A DNA stretch of 64,000 bases from Sphingomonas sp. SUN019. GTDB taxonomy: Bacteria; Pseudomonadota; Alphaproteobacteria; Sphingomonadales; Sphingomonadaceae. The translations under genes and the position numbers were made by a program. The stretch spans positions 1 to 64,000 of the forward strand of contig NZ_CP096971.1 in the NCBI RefSeq assembly GCF_024758705.1. The letters run 5' to 3'. This document shows positions 17,033 to 25,547 of this stretch, one piece after another; positions within the stretch are counted from its first letter, which is position 1, and every line of letters starts with the position of its first letter. The notes under the pieces are model-generated. The model was given only the letters and a program-made list of their open reading frames with translations, was not told the origin of the DNA and made no database searches.

Positions 17033-18328
17033 TTATTTCCGCGCCGCGAGCATGTCCGCGATGGCGATGAACTTCTCACGCGGCGCGCCTGCCCGGGCGG
17101 CGGCGATCTCGGCCTTTTCGATATTCTGCCAGTCGCGGAAGGTGACGACGTCCGTCCCGCGCGCGTCGAGCAAGGCGTCCAGTCCGGCGCGACCGGGCTT
17201 GCCGCTGTCTTCGGGTAGATCTGCGCCGATATGGTCGGCGATCAGGAAGCCGTCGGGGCGGTTCGTGCCGATCGTGCCGGTGGGGCCGCGGCGCGCCCAG
17301 CCGACCGCGTAAAGGCCGGGCGCGATGCGGCCGTCGTCGTTGGCGAAGCGGCCGAGCTTCGCGTCGTAGGGCACGCCGTCGATCGGCGGGGTGCGGTAGC
17401 CGATGCAGCTGACGACCATTGCGGCGGGGATGGCGTAGGTTTCGCCGGTGCCCGACGCGCGGCCATCGGCGTTGATGTGGGTGCGTTCGACGATGACGCG
17501 TTCGACCCGTTCGTCGCCCTCGATCCGCACCGGCATCGCAAAAAAATCGAAGGCGACGGTGATCGCCTTCAGCTCGTGATTGTCGGCGAACGCGCGCAGG
17601 TGGGCGACCGACTTGCGCTGGCCCGGATCGAGCGCGGCGTCGGCTTCGGGCGCGGGCAGGTCGGCGGGGTCGACGGTCGGGGTGGCGCGCGCGAGGTGGC
17701 CGAGTTCGCCCAGTTCCTTCGGCGTCATCGCGATCGCGTGCGGGCCGCGCCGTGCGAGGATCGTCACCGTCTCGATCCTGTGCGGACCGAGCGCGTCGAG
17801 CGCGTGGGCGACGATGTCCGATCCGGTGAATTCGTCGCCGGTCTTGGCCAGGATGCGCGCGACGTCGAGCGCGACGTTGCCCGCGCCGACCACCACTGCG
17901 CCGGGGCCGTGAAGCGGGGGCGACAGGCCTGCGAAATCGGGATGGCCGTTGTACCAGCCGACGAACGCCGCCGAGCCGATCACGCCCGGCAGATCGTCGC
18001 CCGGGATGCCGAGCGGATTGTCGTGCGGTGCGCCGGTCGCCAGCACGACCGCGTCGTACAGGTCGCGCAACTCGGCGATCGTCACGTCGCTGCCGACGGT
18101 GACGTTGCCGACGAAGCGGACGTTGTCGCTGAGCGCGGTCGCCTCGTACCGCCGCGAAACCGCCTTGATCGACTGATGATCGGGCGCGACGCCGGTGCGG
18201 ATCAGGCCGTACGGGACGGGCAGGCGATCGATGATGTCGACACGGACGTCATCGCCGAACGCCTTCTGACACGCCTCCGCGGTGTAGTAACCGGCCGGAC
18301 CCGATCCGATGATGGCGACGTGGCGCAT
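17033..18328 (-). CDS. FAD-dependent ferredoxin/adrenodoxin reductase-like protein
   Basis: 431 aa. The N-terminal IIGSGPAGYYTAEA is an FAD Rossmann motif, PVPYGLIRTGVAPDHQSIK is a family signature of adrenodoxin reductase/FprA, and VVVGAGNVALDVARIL is the NADP-binding GxGxxA fold. The tail PTGTIGTNRPDGFLIADHI matches the C-terminal GTNRxD region. It transfers electrons from NADPH to ferredoxins. Transcription is opposite to pnuC. The assignment to the FprA subfamily is firm; the electron acceptor is unknown. Confidence 0.92.
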   Translation of the reverse strand: MRHVAIIGSGPAGYYTAEACQKAFGDDVRVDIIDRLPVPYGLIRTGVAPDHQSIKAVSRRYEATALSDNVRFVGNVTVGSDVTIAELRDLYDAVVLATGAPHDNPLGIPGDDLPGVIGSAAFVGWYNGHPDFAGLSPPLHGPGAVVVGAGNVALDVARILAKTGDEFTGSDIVAHALDALGPHRIETVTILARRGPHAIAMTPKELGELGHLARATPTVDPADLPAPEADAALDPGQRKSVAHLRAFADNHELKAITVAFDFFAMPVRIEGDERVERVIVERTHINADGRASGTGETYAIPAAMVVSCIGYRTPPIDGVPYDAKLGRFANDDGRIAPGLYAVGWARRGPTGTIGTNRPDGFLIADHIGADLPEDSGKPGRAGLDALLDARGTDVVTFRDWQNIEKAEIAAARAGAPREKFIAIADMLAARK

Positions 18329-18393
18329 GTGAAACTCCTGCGGTCGAGCCTAACCGCTTGGCGGAACGGGGCAAGCGTGGTTATCGCTTGGCG

Positions 18394-18966
18394 ATGGGGG
18401 TGCTCGACTGGATCGCGACAGTGCTGGGCGTGGCGTGCGTCGCATTGGCGGCACTTCGCAGCGTATGGACGTTCCCGACCGCGATCGTGTCGGTGGCGCT
18501 GCTGGGCGTCGTGGTGTTTCGCGAGCAATTGTACAGCGACGCGTTGCTGCAGGCGTTTTTCGTGGCGGCGAACGTCTATGGCTGGTTGAACTGGGCCCGG
18601 GCGCGTCAGGCGACGGGCGTCGTGGCGGTCGAGCGGATGACGCGGGCGGCGCGGTGGCGTTGGGGTGCGGGAATCGTGGCGGCGACGGTCGTGTGGGGTA
18701 CGGCGATGGCCGCGCTGACCGACGCGTCGTTTCCGTGGTGGGATGCCGGAATCGCGATGGCTAGCGTCGCGGCGCAGGTGCTGATGGCGCGACGGAAACT
18801 GGAGAATTGGGTGTTGTGGATCGCGGTGGACGTGGCGTCGGTGCCGCTCTACCTCGCCAAGGGACTGTATCTGTTCGCGGGGCTGTACGTGATCTATCTG
18901 GCGCTCGCGATTTGGGGTTTCGTCGACTGGCGGCGCGCGGCGCGATCGGAAGCCGTCGCCGCATGA
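18394..18966 (+). CDS. pnuC: Nicotinamide riboside transporter PnuC
   Basis: 190 aa, predicted 6-7 membrane helices (for example VLGVACVALAALRSVWTFP, WDAGIAMASVAAQVLMARR, LYLFAGLYVIYLALAIWG). RKLENWVLWIAVDVASVPLY contains the conserved W-x3-D region lining the transport site, and the N-terminal NVYGWLNWAR is the paired repeat signature. It imports nicotinamide riboside. ATG 18394 is chosen over upstream TTG. The stop overlaps the next ATG by 4 bases, so pnuC and the kinase are translationally coupled and together form a salvage module: uptake plus phosphorylation. Confidence 0.92.
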   Translation: MGVLDWIATVLGVACVALAALRSVWTFPTAIVSVALLGVVVFREQLYSDALLQAFFVAANVYGWLNWARARQATGVVAVERMTRAARWRWGAGIVAATVVWGTAMAALTDASFPWWDAGIAMASVAAQVLMARRKLENWVLWIAVDVASVPLYLAKGLYLFAGLYVIYLALAIWGFVDWRRAARSEAVAA

Positions 18967-19496
18967 CGCTTCGTTCGATCTGCCTTCACGGACCCGAAAG
19001 CACCGGCAAGTCGAGCATGGCGCCGCGGCTGGCGCGGCATTTCGACAGTGTGTGCATCGCCGAATTCGGCCGGACCTATTGCGAGCGTTACGGCACCGAT
19101 CTGAACATAGCGGATCTTCTGGCGATCGCACACGGCCATGATCGCAAGACGTGCGATGCGGTGGCGCGGGGCCCGTATCCGGTGATCCTGGACACCGATC
19201 CGCTGATGAGCGCGGTGTGGGCCGATATGCTGTTCGGGCGGCGCGATCCGTGGTTCGATCGGTGGAACAACACCGCCGATCTGTATCTGCTGTTCGACAT
19301 CGACCTGCCGTGGGTCGAGGATGGGACGCGAATGTTCGGATCAGCGCGCGACCGGGCGCGCTTCTTTGATCTGTCGCGACGCGAACTGGGGCGGCGCGGG
19401 GTGCGGTGGGAAATGGTCAGTGGTGTGGGCGACCAGCGTTACATGAATGCGCTGGCGGCGATCCGGCGTCACGCGGGAGCCGTTGCTCCCGCGTGA
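18963..19496 (+). CDS. NadR-type ribosylnicotinamide kinase
   Basis: 177 aa. CLHGPESTGKSSMAPRLA is the P-loop of NadR C-terminal kinase domains, followed by EFGRTYCER, VILDTDPLMSAVWADMLFG (Walker-B-like) and DLYLLFDIDLPWVEDGTRMF. NadR from enterobacteria carries an adenylyltransferase and a repressor domain; here only the kinase part is present. It phosphorylates nicotinamide riboside to NMN, trapping what PnuC imports. The ATG overlaps the pnuC stop (ATGA), consistent with coupled translation. Whether it also adenylates is not visible. Confidence 0.88.
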   Translation: MTLRSICLHGPESTGKSSMAPRLARHFDSVCIAEFGRTYCERYGTDLNIADLLAIAHGHDRKTCDAVARGPYPVILDTDPLMSAVWADMLFGRRDPWFDRWNNTADLYLLFDIDLPWVEDGTRMFGSARDRARFFDLSRRELGRRGVRWEMVSGVGDQRYMNALAAIRRHAGAVAPA

Positions 19497-19506
19497 CGGC
19501 TCCGAA

Positions 19507-20472
19507 TCACTGCGACGGCGCGAGCCTGGTGTTCAGCACCCAGCCGACGTTGTCGTTTTCGTCGGCGACCTCCCACCACAGGCCGTTCTTGTTGCCGGTG
19601 GGATAAACGATCGCGCCCGGTGGCAGTGTGCGGACAGCCTTTGCGGTCGCGAGCGCGCTGGTGCGCATCGTGACCGGGCCTTGTGCGGTATAGGTTTTCG
19701 CCGGGGCAGCCTGTGCTGTGCCAGCGTCGCCCGGCTGGACGAGACCGAGTCCGGTGACCAGTTTCGAATAGGCCTGAATGAACGACAGCGTCACGATGCG
19801 TCCGATGTCGGTATTGTCGTACCCACCACCGACCGCCGCCGCGCCGCCGCCGAAGAACCCGGCCCCGCCGCCTGCGCCGAACGTCAGGTTGTTCTTCGCG
19901 GCATAGCCGTCCTCGGTCGCGATCGTCTCCGTCGTGCGGACGTTGGTGATCGACAGGACGGTGTTCGCCTCCATCTTCTTGCTGCCGATCCCGCCGAGCA
20001 GCCCGCCGAAGCGACCACCGATCAGCCCGCCGATGCCGGCCGCGCCGCCGCCGCCGCTGACGTTGGAATTGGCGCCCTGAATTTCGGCGACCAGCACATA
20101 GTCTGCCGCCTTGATCTGGCCCTGTCCGACATTCGAGCGGCGTTGCAGTCCGAGATCGCCCCCGATATCGCGCTCCAGCCGGGCAGCTTGCAGGCCCGAT
20201 CCGCGATCGACTAGGTTGAAGCAGCCCGATCGCTGGACCAGCACCTTCAGCAGCTTCGACGGCGGGGACAGGCTGTACTGGGTCCACGGGCGCGGATCGT
20301 CGCCGTCGACGATCGACAGCGTGCCGAGTTTGCGGGCGCAGCGCGGCACGTCGTTCGCAGTCGCCTGCTGCAGGCGTTGCCCGCTCGATGGTTTCGCCAG
20401 GCGTTGTGCGGATGCATCGGTGGCGGTCAGCGTCAAGGCGACCAGACCCAGCGACAGCAATGACTTCGACAT
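19507..20472 (-). CDS. CsgG/HfaB-like exported protein with C-terminal SH3 domain
   Basis: 321 aa. Signal peptide MSKSLLSLGLVALTLTATDASA with cleavage near AQ; no lipobox Cys. The middle (about 60-230) resembles CsgG/HfaB (PPSKLLKVLVQRSGCFNLVDRG, AADYVLVAEIQG, NTVLSITNVRTTETIATEDG) and the last 65 residues are an SH3b-like domain (GPVTMRTSALATAKAVRTLPP, GLWWEVADENDNVGWV). CsgG forms the curli secretion pore, HfaB helps holdfast anchoring. A GGGGAAGIGGLIGGRFGGLL segment and a second Gly-rich loop suggest a flexible insertion. It is divergent from lepA. Role in envelope-linked export or peptidoglycan binding is inferred. Confidence 0.75.
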   Translation of the reverse strand: MSKSLLSLGLVALTLTATDASAQRLAKPSSGQRLQQATANDVPRCARKLGTLSIVDGDDPRPWTQYSLSPPSKLLKVLVQRSGCFNLVDRGSGLQAARLERDIGGDLGLQRRSNVGQGQIKAADYVLVAEIQGANSNVSGGGGAAGIGGLIGGRFGGLLGGIGSKKMEANTVLSITNVRTTETIATEDGYAAKNNLTFGAGGGAGFFGGGAAAVGGGYDNTDIGRIVTLSFIQAYSKLVTGLGLVQPGDAGTAQAAPAKTYTAQGPVTMRTSALATAKAVRTLPPGAIVYPTGNKNGLWWEVADENDNVGWVLNTRLAPSQ

Positions 20473-20656
20473 TTCGGTTGAACCCCCCGGTTTCCGCCCG
20501 CGTCGGTGACTTCCTCGGACGGCCTGTTGACCTGCGACCCCGACGAATCGACCTTATCATCCGATCAGTCGACAGGCTAGGTTGTCGCCATGCGCAAACG
20601 GAGTGCCTGCGATGGCCCTTCGCAAGCGCCGCGCACGCTGCTAACGCGCCAGCGAC

Positions 20657-22453
20657 ATGGCCACCGAACTTTCAAAGATCCGCAATTTTTCCATCATCGC
20701 GCATATCGACCACGGCAAGTCGACGCTCGCCGACCGGCTGATCCAGGCCACCGGCGGGCTGACCGACCGCGAGATGAGCGAGCAGGTGCTCGACAACATG
20801 GATATCGAGCGCGAGCGCGGGATCACCATCAAGGCGCAGACCGTCCGGCTCGACTGGAAGGGTCACGTCCTGAACCTGATGGATACGCCGGGCCACGTCG
20901 ACTTCGCCTATGAGGTCAGCCGGAGTCTCGCCGCGTGCGAGGGCGCGTTGCTGGTGGTGGACGCGGCGCAGGGCGTCGAGGCGCAGACGCTGGCCAACGT
21001 GTACCAGTCGATCGAGCATGACCATGAGATCGTGCCGGTCATCAACAAGATCGACCTGCCCGCCGCCGAGCCTGAAAAGGTCCGCACCGAGATCGAGGAT
21101 GTGATCGGCATCGATGCGTCGAATGCGGTGCTGGCCAGCGCCAAGACCGGGATCGGGATCACCGAAATCCTCGACGCGATCGTCGAGCGGATTCCGCCGC
21201 CCAAGGGCGATGCCGACGCGCCGCTGAAGGCGATGCTGGTCGACAGCTGGTACGACCCGTATCTGGGCGTCGTCATCCTGATCCGGGTGATCGACGGCGT
21301 GCTGAAAAAGGGTCAGCAGATCAAGTTCATGCAGGCCGGGACGGTGCATCTGGTCGACCGCGTCGGGTGTTTCCGCCCGAAGATCGAACAGCTTACCGAG
21401 CTCGGTACGGGCGAAATCGGCTTTATCACCGCACAGATCAAGGAAGTCGCGCAGACCCGTGTCGGCGACACGATCACCGACGCCAAGCGTCCCGCGGCGC
21501 AGGCGCTGGAGGGCTTCAAGCTGGTCCAGCCGGTGGTGTTCTGCGGCCTGTTCCCGGTCGATGCGAACGATTTCGAGAAATTGCGCGAGAGCATTTCCAA
21601 ACTCCGGTTGAACGACGCGTCATTCAGCTTCGAGATGGAGACGAGCGCCGCCTTAGGCTTCGGCTTCCGTTGCGGATTTCTAGGCCTGCTGCACTTGGAG
21701 ATCATCCAGGAGCGGCTGACGCGCGAATACGACCTCGACCTGATCACCACCGCGCCGAGCGTGGTGTACCAGATCGACCTGAGCCACGGGCAGGGGCATC
21801 TGGAACTCCACAACCCCGCCGACATGCCCGATCCGAACAAGATCGACACGATCAGCGAACCTTGGATCGAGGCGACGATCTACGTTCCCGACGAGTATCT
21901 CGGGTCGATCCTGAAACTGTGTCAGGACCGCCGCGGTATCCAGAAGAACCTGACCTATGTCGGCGGGCGCGCGCAGGCGACGTACGAACTGCCGCTGAAC
22001 GAGGTGGTGTTCGATTTCTACGACCGGCTGAAGTCGCTGTCGAAGGGTTATGCGAGCTTCGATTATCACCAGATCGGCTACCGCGAGGGCGACCTCGTCA
22101 AGATGGGCATCCTGGTCAACGAAGAGCCGGTCGATGCGCTCAGCATGATCGTCCACCGCGGCACCGCCGAGACGCGCGGGCGCGGTATGTGCGAGCGGCT
22201 GAAGGAACTGATCCCGCGTCACCTGTTCAAGATCCCGATCCAGGCAGCGATCGGCGGCAAGGTGATTGCGCGCGAAACAATCAGCGCGATGCGCAAGGAC
22301 GTGACAGCCAAATGCTATGGTGGCGACGCGACGCGCAAGAAGAAGCTGCTGGAAAAACAGAAGAAGGGAAAGCTGAAGATGCGTGAATACGGTAACGTCA
22401 GCATCCCGCAGGAAGCCTTCATCGCGGCGTTGCGCATGGGCGACGACGGATAA
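20657..22453 (+). CDS. lepA: Elongation factor 4 (LepA)
   Basis: 598 aa, the usual length. G1 [14 protein letters not shown] (about 15-28), [11 protein letters not shown]3 DTPGHVDF (about 75), G4 NKIDLPAA (about 129) and SAKTGIGI (G5 region) are all present. The C-terminal [33 protein letters not shown] and [16 protein letters not shown], then [20 protein letters not shown], are the LepA-specific C-terminal domain. It back-translocates ribosomes. The upstream 184 bases before 20657 are the divergent regulatory region shared with the CsgG-like gene; no clear promoter was distinguished there. Confidence 0.97.
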   Translation: MATELSKIRNFSIIAHIDHGKSTLADRLIQATGGLTDREMSEQVLDNMDIERERGITIKAQTVRLDWKGHVLNLMDTPGHVDFAYEVSRSLAACEGALLVVDAAQGVEAQTLANVYQSIEHDHEIVPVINKIDLPAAEPEKVRTEIEDVIGIDASNAVLASAKTGIGITEILDAIVERIPPPKGDADAPLKAMLVDSWYDPYLGVVILIRVIDGVLKKGQQIKFMQAGTVHLVDRVGCFRPKIEQLTELGTGEIGFITAQIKEVAQTRVGDTITDAKRPAAQALEGFKLVQPVVFCGLFPVDANDFEKLRESISKLRLNDASFSFEMETSAALGFGFRCGFLGLLHLEIIQERLTREYDLDLITTAPSVVYQIDLSHGQGHLELHNPADMPDPNKIDTISEPWIEATIYVPDEYLGSILKLCQDRRGIQKNLTYVGGRAQATYELPLNEVVFDFYDRLKSLSKGYASFDYHQIGYREGDLVKMGILVNEEPVDALSMIVHRGTAETRGRGMCERLKELIPRHLFKIPIQAAIGGKVIARETISAMRKDVTAKCYGGDATRKKKLLEKQKKGKLKMREYGNVSIPQEAFIAALRMGDDG

Positions 22454-22472
22454 CGACAGACGGAGATCGGCG

Positions 22473-23231
22473 ATGCGGCGTATCCTGAGCCTGATCCTCT
22501 CGATCGCAGCGTTGTGTGCTGTGCCCGTGGCAGCGCAGGAGCGCGCACCGCTGGTGCTGGCGGCGGCGAGTCTGCAGGAATCGCTTGGTGCGGCGGCGGA
22601 TGCTTGGGCCGGGAAGGGTCATGCACGGCCGGTGGTGTCGTTTGCGGCGTCGTCGGCGCTGGCGCGGCAGGTTCTGGCGGGCGCGCGAGCGGATTTGTTC
22701 GTCTCGGCTGACGAGGAATGGATGGATGCGCTGGCGGCGAAGAAGCTGATCGCGGCGGGGACGCGCGCGAACCTGGCCGGCAACCGGCTGGTGATCGTCG
22801 CGGCGGCCGGGACGCGGGGTGGCGTGCCCGCGCGGGGCGCCGGGCTGGCGCGGGTGCTGTCGCGCGGTGCGCTGGCGATGGCCGATCCCGATGCGGTGCC
22901 CGCAGGGAAGTACGGGCGCGCGGCGCTGAAGAAGCTCGGCGCGTGGGACGCGGTTGCGCCGAAGGTGGTGCGGGCGGAGAACGTGCGCGCCGCGCTGGCG
23001 CTGGTCGAGCGTGGGGCCGCGCCGTTCGGGATCGTCTATGCGACTGATGCGAGGGCGTCGGCGAAGGTGCGCGTCGCGGGGGTGTTTCCGGCCGACAGCC
23101 ATCCGCCGATCGTCTATCCGGTCGCGCGGCTGGCGGGGGCGACCAATCCGGCAGCGGAGGGGTTCCGGCGCTTTTTGCTGTCGCGCGCGGGCAAGGCGAT
23201 CTTCCGGCGCTATGGTTTTTCGGCGCGCTGA
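22473..23231 (+). CDS. modA: Molybdate ABC transporter substrate-binding protein ModA
   Basis: 252 aa. Signal peptide MRRILSLILSIAALCAVPVAA. The mature protein has LVLAAASLQESL, VVSFAASSALARQVLAGARADLFVSADEEWMD (conserved ASS tungstate/molybdate-binding loop), and the C-terminal VYATDARASAKVRVAGVFP. It binds oxyanions in the periplasm and delivers them to ModB. It is 19 bases after lepA and its stop abuts modB, so modABC probably form one operon, perhaps continuing from lepA. Confidence is high for the family; molybdate rather than tungstate is inferred. Confidence 0.93.
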   Translation: MRRILSLILSIAALCAVPVAAQERAPLVLAAASLQESLGAAADAWAGKGHARPVVSFAASSALARQVLAGARADLFVSADEEWMDALAAKKLIAAGTRANLAGNRLVIVAAAGTRGGVPARGAGLARVLSRGALAMADPDAVPAGKYGRAALKKLGAWDAVAPKVVRAENVRAALALVERGAAPFGIVYATDARASAKVRVAGVFPADSHPPIVYPVARLAGATNPAAEGFRRFLLSRAGKAIFRRYGFSAR

Positions 23232-23917
23232 TGGACGAAGGCGTATGGGCGGTCGTGCGGCTGTCGCTGCTGGTCGGCGGCGTAGCGACGATCGCGACGC
23301 TGCCGATCGCGTTCGCGCTGGCGTGGTTGCTGGCGCGCGGGCGGTTTCCGGGGAAGGTGTTGCTCGACGCGCTGGTCCATCTGCCGCTGGTCGTACCGCC
23401 GGTAGTGACGGGGTGGGTGCTGCTGCTCGCCTTCGCGCCCGCCGGGCCGATCGGCGGGTTGCTGGAGGCGTGGTTCGGAGTTACCGTGCTGTTCCGCTGG
23501 ACCGGCGCGGCGATCGCCAGCGGGGTGATGGCGCTGCCGCTGATGGTGCGCGCGATGCGGTTGGGGATCGAGGGCGTCGACCGGCGGCTGGAACAGGCCG
23601 CGCGGACCTTGGGCGCGGGGCGGTGGCGGGCGTTTAGAACGATCACGCTGCCGCTCGCGTTGCCTGGCTTGCTGGCGGGCGCGGTCCTGGGGTTCGCGCG
23701 TGGGCTGGGCGAGTTCGGCGCGACGATCACCTTCGTGTCGAACGTGCCGGGCGAGACGCAGACCCTGCCGCTGGCGATCTATGCCGCGCTCCAGCGGCCT
23801 GGCGGCGAGCCGGCGGTGTGGATGCTTTCCGCGATTGCGGTGGCGATCAGCCTGGTCGCGCTGGTCGCGTCGGAATGGCTCGCACGGCGGCAGGGCAGGG
23901 GCGTCCATGTCCTTTGA
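23231..23917 (+). CDS. modB: Molybdate ABC transporter permease ModB
   Basis: 228 aa, predicted 5 membrane helices. LLDALVHLPLVVPPVVTGWVLLL is the N-terminal signature of ModB and the EAA loop occurs as LEQAARTLGAGRWRAFRTITLPLALPGL. GFARGLGEFGATITFVSNVPGETQTLPLAIY matches the C-terminal transporter core. Start ATG 23231 lies on the modA stop. It forms the membrane channel with ModC. Confidence 0.95.
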   Translation: MDEGVWAVVRLSLLVGGVATIATLPIAFALAWLLARGRFPGKVLLDALVHLPLVVPPVVTGWVLLLAFAPAGPIGGLLEAWFGVTVLFRWTGAAIASGVMALPLMVRAMRLGIEGVDRRLEQAARTLGAGRWRAFRTITLPLALPGLLAGAVLGFARGLGEFGATITFVSNVPGETQTLPLAIYAALQRPGGEPAVWMLSAIAVAISLVALVASEWLARRQGRGVHVL

Positions 23918-24509
23918 TGTAGACGTGACCGTGCGCCGCGGGGAGGCGGTGGTCGGCGCAGCGTTCGCGGGCGGGGCGGGGGTGACGGTGCTGTTCGGGC
24001 CATCGGGGGTCGGCAAGACGAGCGTGCTGATGATGGTCGCCGGGCTCTTGCGGCCGGATCGCGGGCATGTGCGCGTGGGTGGTGAGACGTTGTACGATGA
24101 CGATGCGCGGGTCGACGTGCCGCCGCACCGCCGCCACGCGGGGGTGGTGTTTCAGGAGGCGCGGCTGTTTCCGCATCTCAGCGTGCGTGCGAATCTGCTC
24201 TACGGCGCGCCCGGTTCCGACGGATTGACGGAGACCGCGCAGACGCTCGACATCGCGCATCTGCTCGATCGCTGGCCGCGATCCTTGTCGGGCGGGGAGG
24301 CGCGGCGCGTGGCGATCGGGCGGGCGTTGCTGTCGGCCCCGCGGTTCCTGCTGCTCGACGAACCGCTCGCCTCGCTCGACCGGGCGCGGCGCGAGGAGGC
24401 GATGCGCGCGATCGAGCGCGTGCGCGACGACAGCCACCTCCCGATGCTGATCGTCACGCATGATCCCGAGGAAGCCGAACGCCTGGGCGACCGGATCGTC
24501 AGGATGTGA
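23907..24509 (+). CDS. modC: Molybdate ABC transporter ATP-binding protein ModC (short form)
   Basis: 200 aa. Walker A is GPSGVGKTS (about 33-41), the signature LSGGEARRVAIGRAL, Walker B RFLLLDEPLASLD and the H-loop VTHDPEEAERL are all intact. The usual C-terminal Mop/TOBE molybdate-sensing domain (roughly 130-150 residues) is missing: the frame stops 24 residues after the H-loop His. It overlaps the modB stop by 11 bases. It energises ModB. Absence of the regulatory domain means no self-inhibition by Mo, and no ModE was seen nearby. A 36-bp perfect palindrome follows the stop. Confidence 0.9.
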   Translation: MSFDVDVTVRRGEAVVGAAFAGGAGVTVLFGPSGVGKTSVLMMVAGLLRPDRGHVRVGGETLYDDDARVDVPPHRRHAGVVFQEARLFPHLSVRANLLYGAPGSDGLTETAQTLDIAHLLDRWPRSLSGGEARRVAIGRALLSAPRFLLLDEPLASLDRARREEAMRAIERVRDDSHLPMLIVTHDPEEAERLGDRIVRM

Positions 24510-24519
24510 TGATTGACGA

Positions 24520-24605
24520 TGGCGGTGCCAGCCCGCTCCCCCGCCCCGCCTCCCATTCAGGATATTCTGTGGGAGGCGGGGCGGGGGAGCGGGCTGGCAC
24601 CGCCA
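24520..24605. repeat. Long perfect palindrome after modC
   Basis: Bases 24520-24555 and 24570-24605 form a 36-bp perfect inverted repeat with a 14-base loop. It lies between the modC stop and the convergent protease stop (24616). This length is much greater than a normal terminator and neither arm has a T-run, so it may be a mobile palindromic element used as a bidirectional terminator. Confidence 0.85.
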
Positions 24606-24615
24606 ATCAAAAGCG

Positions 24616-25239
24616 TCAGGATGTAGTGTCTTGCGGGTGATGCGGGGTCAGGATCAGGGTCCGTCCCTCGACCCGCCACGACGCGAGGCGCGACAGGAAG
24701 TTCATGCCGAGGATGTCGCTGCGTCCGAACGCGGGGGAGACGACGACCGGCACGTCGCGCGCGACGATGTTGCCGATCCGCAGTTCGGCGACCTCGGATG
24801 TTTGCGCGCGGATCGTACCGTTGGCGGTGCGCAGCAGGACCGGGAACAGCGTGTCCTGCACCGGCAAATTCGCCGCGGCGGCGGTGTCGACCGACAGCGC
24901 GGTCAGCGTCGCGCCGCTGTCGATCAGCATCCGTCGCTCGACTCCGGCGAAGCGGACATTCGCCCAGAAATGTCCGTCTGGCGACATGCGGATGCGGGTT
25001 TCAGCGCCGACCACCTTCTGGTCCCGGATGTTCAGCGCCTCTGCGATGCGCCCGATATACGGATCGAAACGCTCGCGTTGGCCGAGCACGATCACCAGTG
25101 CGGCGAGTAGGGCGGCCCAGATGGCGAGACTGAACAACGTACCGATTATGGGGATACGCCGGACGAACGCGCCGATCACGATGATGGCTGCGAGCAGCAG
25201 GATCAGCGGCAGGTGCGGGGCGAGGTCTGCGAGCGGCAT
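24616..25239 (-). CDS. Retropepsin-like aspartic protease (membrane-anchored)
   Basis: 207 aa. Two N-terminal hydrophobic segments (LPLILLLAAIIVIGAFV and GTLFSLAIWAALLAALVIV) are followed by a single retropepsin-type domain: MLIDSGATLTALS has the catalytic DSGA (Asp about 107), VPVVVSPAFGRSDILGMNFL completes the second strand-loop. Matches the TIGR02281-type clan AA proteases seen in Alphaproteobacteria. The ATG 25239 (MPLADLAPHL) is chosen; upstream frame is open to 25299. It probably cleaves envelope proteins in the periplasm, facing out from the inner membrane. Substrate unknown. Confidence 0.85.
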   Translation of the reverse strand: MPLADLAPHLPLILLLAAIIVIGAFVRRIPIIGTLFSLAIWAALLAALVIVLGQRERFDPYIGRIAEALNIRDQKVVGAETRIRMSPDGHFWANVRFAGVERRMLIDSGATLTALSVDTAAAANLPVQDTLFPVLLRTANGTIRAQTSEVAELRIGNIVARDVPVVVSPAFGRSDILGMNFLSRLASWRVEGRTLILTPHHPQDTTS

Positions 25240-25295
25240 GGTGCCGATATAGGATGCGGTGGCTGTACGGGGAGTGACCGGGTTTTGGCGCACAA

Positions 25296-25399
25296 CCACC
25301 CCGGCGAAGGCCGGGGCCTAGTTGCACCGCGTTGGCAAGGAAGCTTCAGCCCGCTTCAATTTGCGTTCTGCAACTGGACCCCGGCCTTCGCCGGGGTGG
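25296..25399. repeat. Imperfect inverted repeat, sphingomonad-type dispersed repeat
   Basis: Arm 25296-25326 is complementary at 29 of 31 positions to arm 25369-25399, around a 42-base loop. The core CCCCGGCGAAGGCCGGGG also folds on itself in each arm. Similar GGCGAAGGCC units are, from general knowledge, dispersed in many sphingomonad genomes. It lies upstream of the protease and downstream of the rpsI terminator. Confidence 0.75.
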
Positions 25400-25410
25400 G
25401 TTTGTCAACG

Positions 25411-25438
25411 AAAAGGGCGGCCCGTTGCCGGACCGCCC
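25411..25438 (-). terminator. Rho-independent terminator for rplM-rpsI
   Basis: Read on the minus strand, a 10-bp stem (25429-25438 with 25415-25424, one G-U pair) with a 4-base loop is followed by UUUU at 25414-25411. It lies about 110 bases beyond the rpsI stop. Confidence 0.8.
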
Positions 25439-25513
25439 CCTGTCGTTTCGGCTATTCCGCCACGCCGTGCGACGAAGGCAGCTACGCTGCTTCCGCGGCC
25501 CGCCGTGGCGAGT

Positions 25514-25539
25514 CTTCGGATTGCTTTCGCAATCCGAAG
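25514..25539 (-). repeat. Perfect 11-bp hairpin after rpsI
   Basis: An 11-bp perfect stem (25514-25524 with 25529-25539) with a 4-base loop begins 9 bases after the rpsI stop on the minus strand. It has no U-tract and precedes the true terminator, so it may protect the mRNA 3' end. Confidence 0.65.
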
Positions 25540-25547
25540 CCGCCCGC

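Noticed and set aside
17021..17045. Direct repeat TTATTTCCCC near the end of the ferredoxin reductase gene
   Set aside because: Two short adjacent copies only; no sign of a site or structure.
20473..20656. TTGACC...TTATCA promoter-like pair upstream of lepA
   Set aside because: The spacing is about 21 bases, too long for a standard sigma70 promoter.
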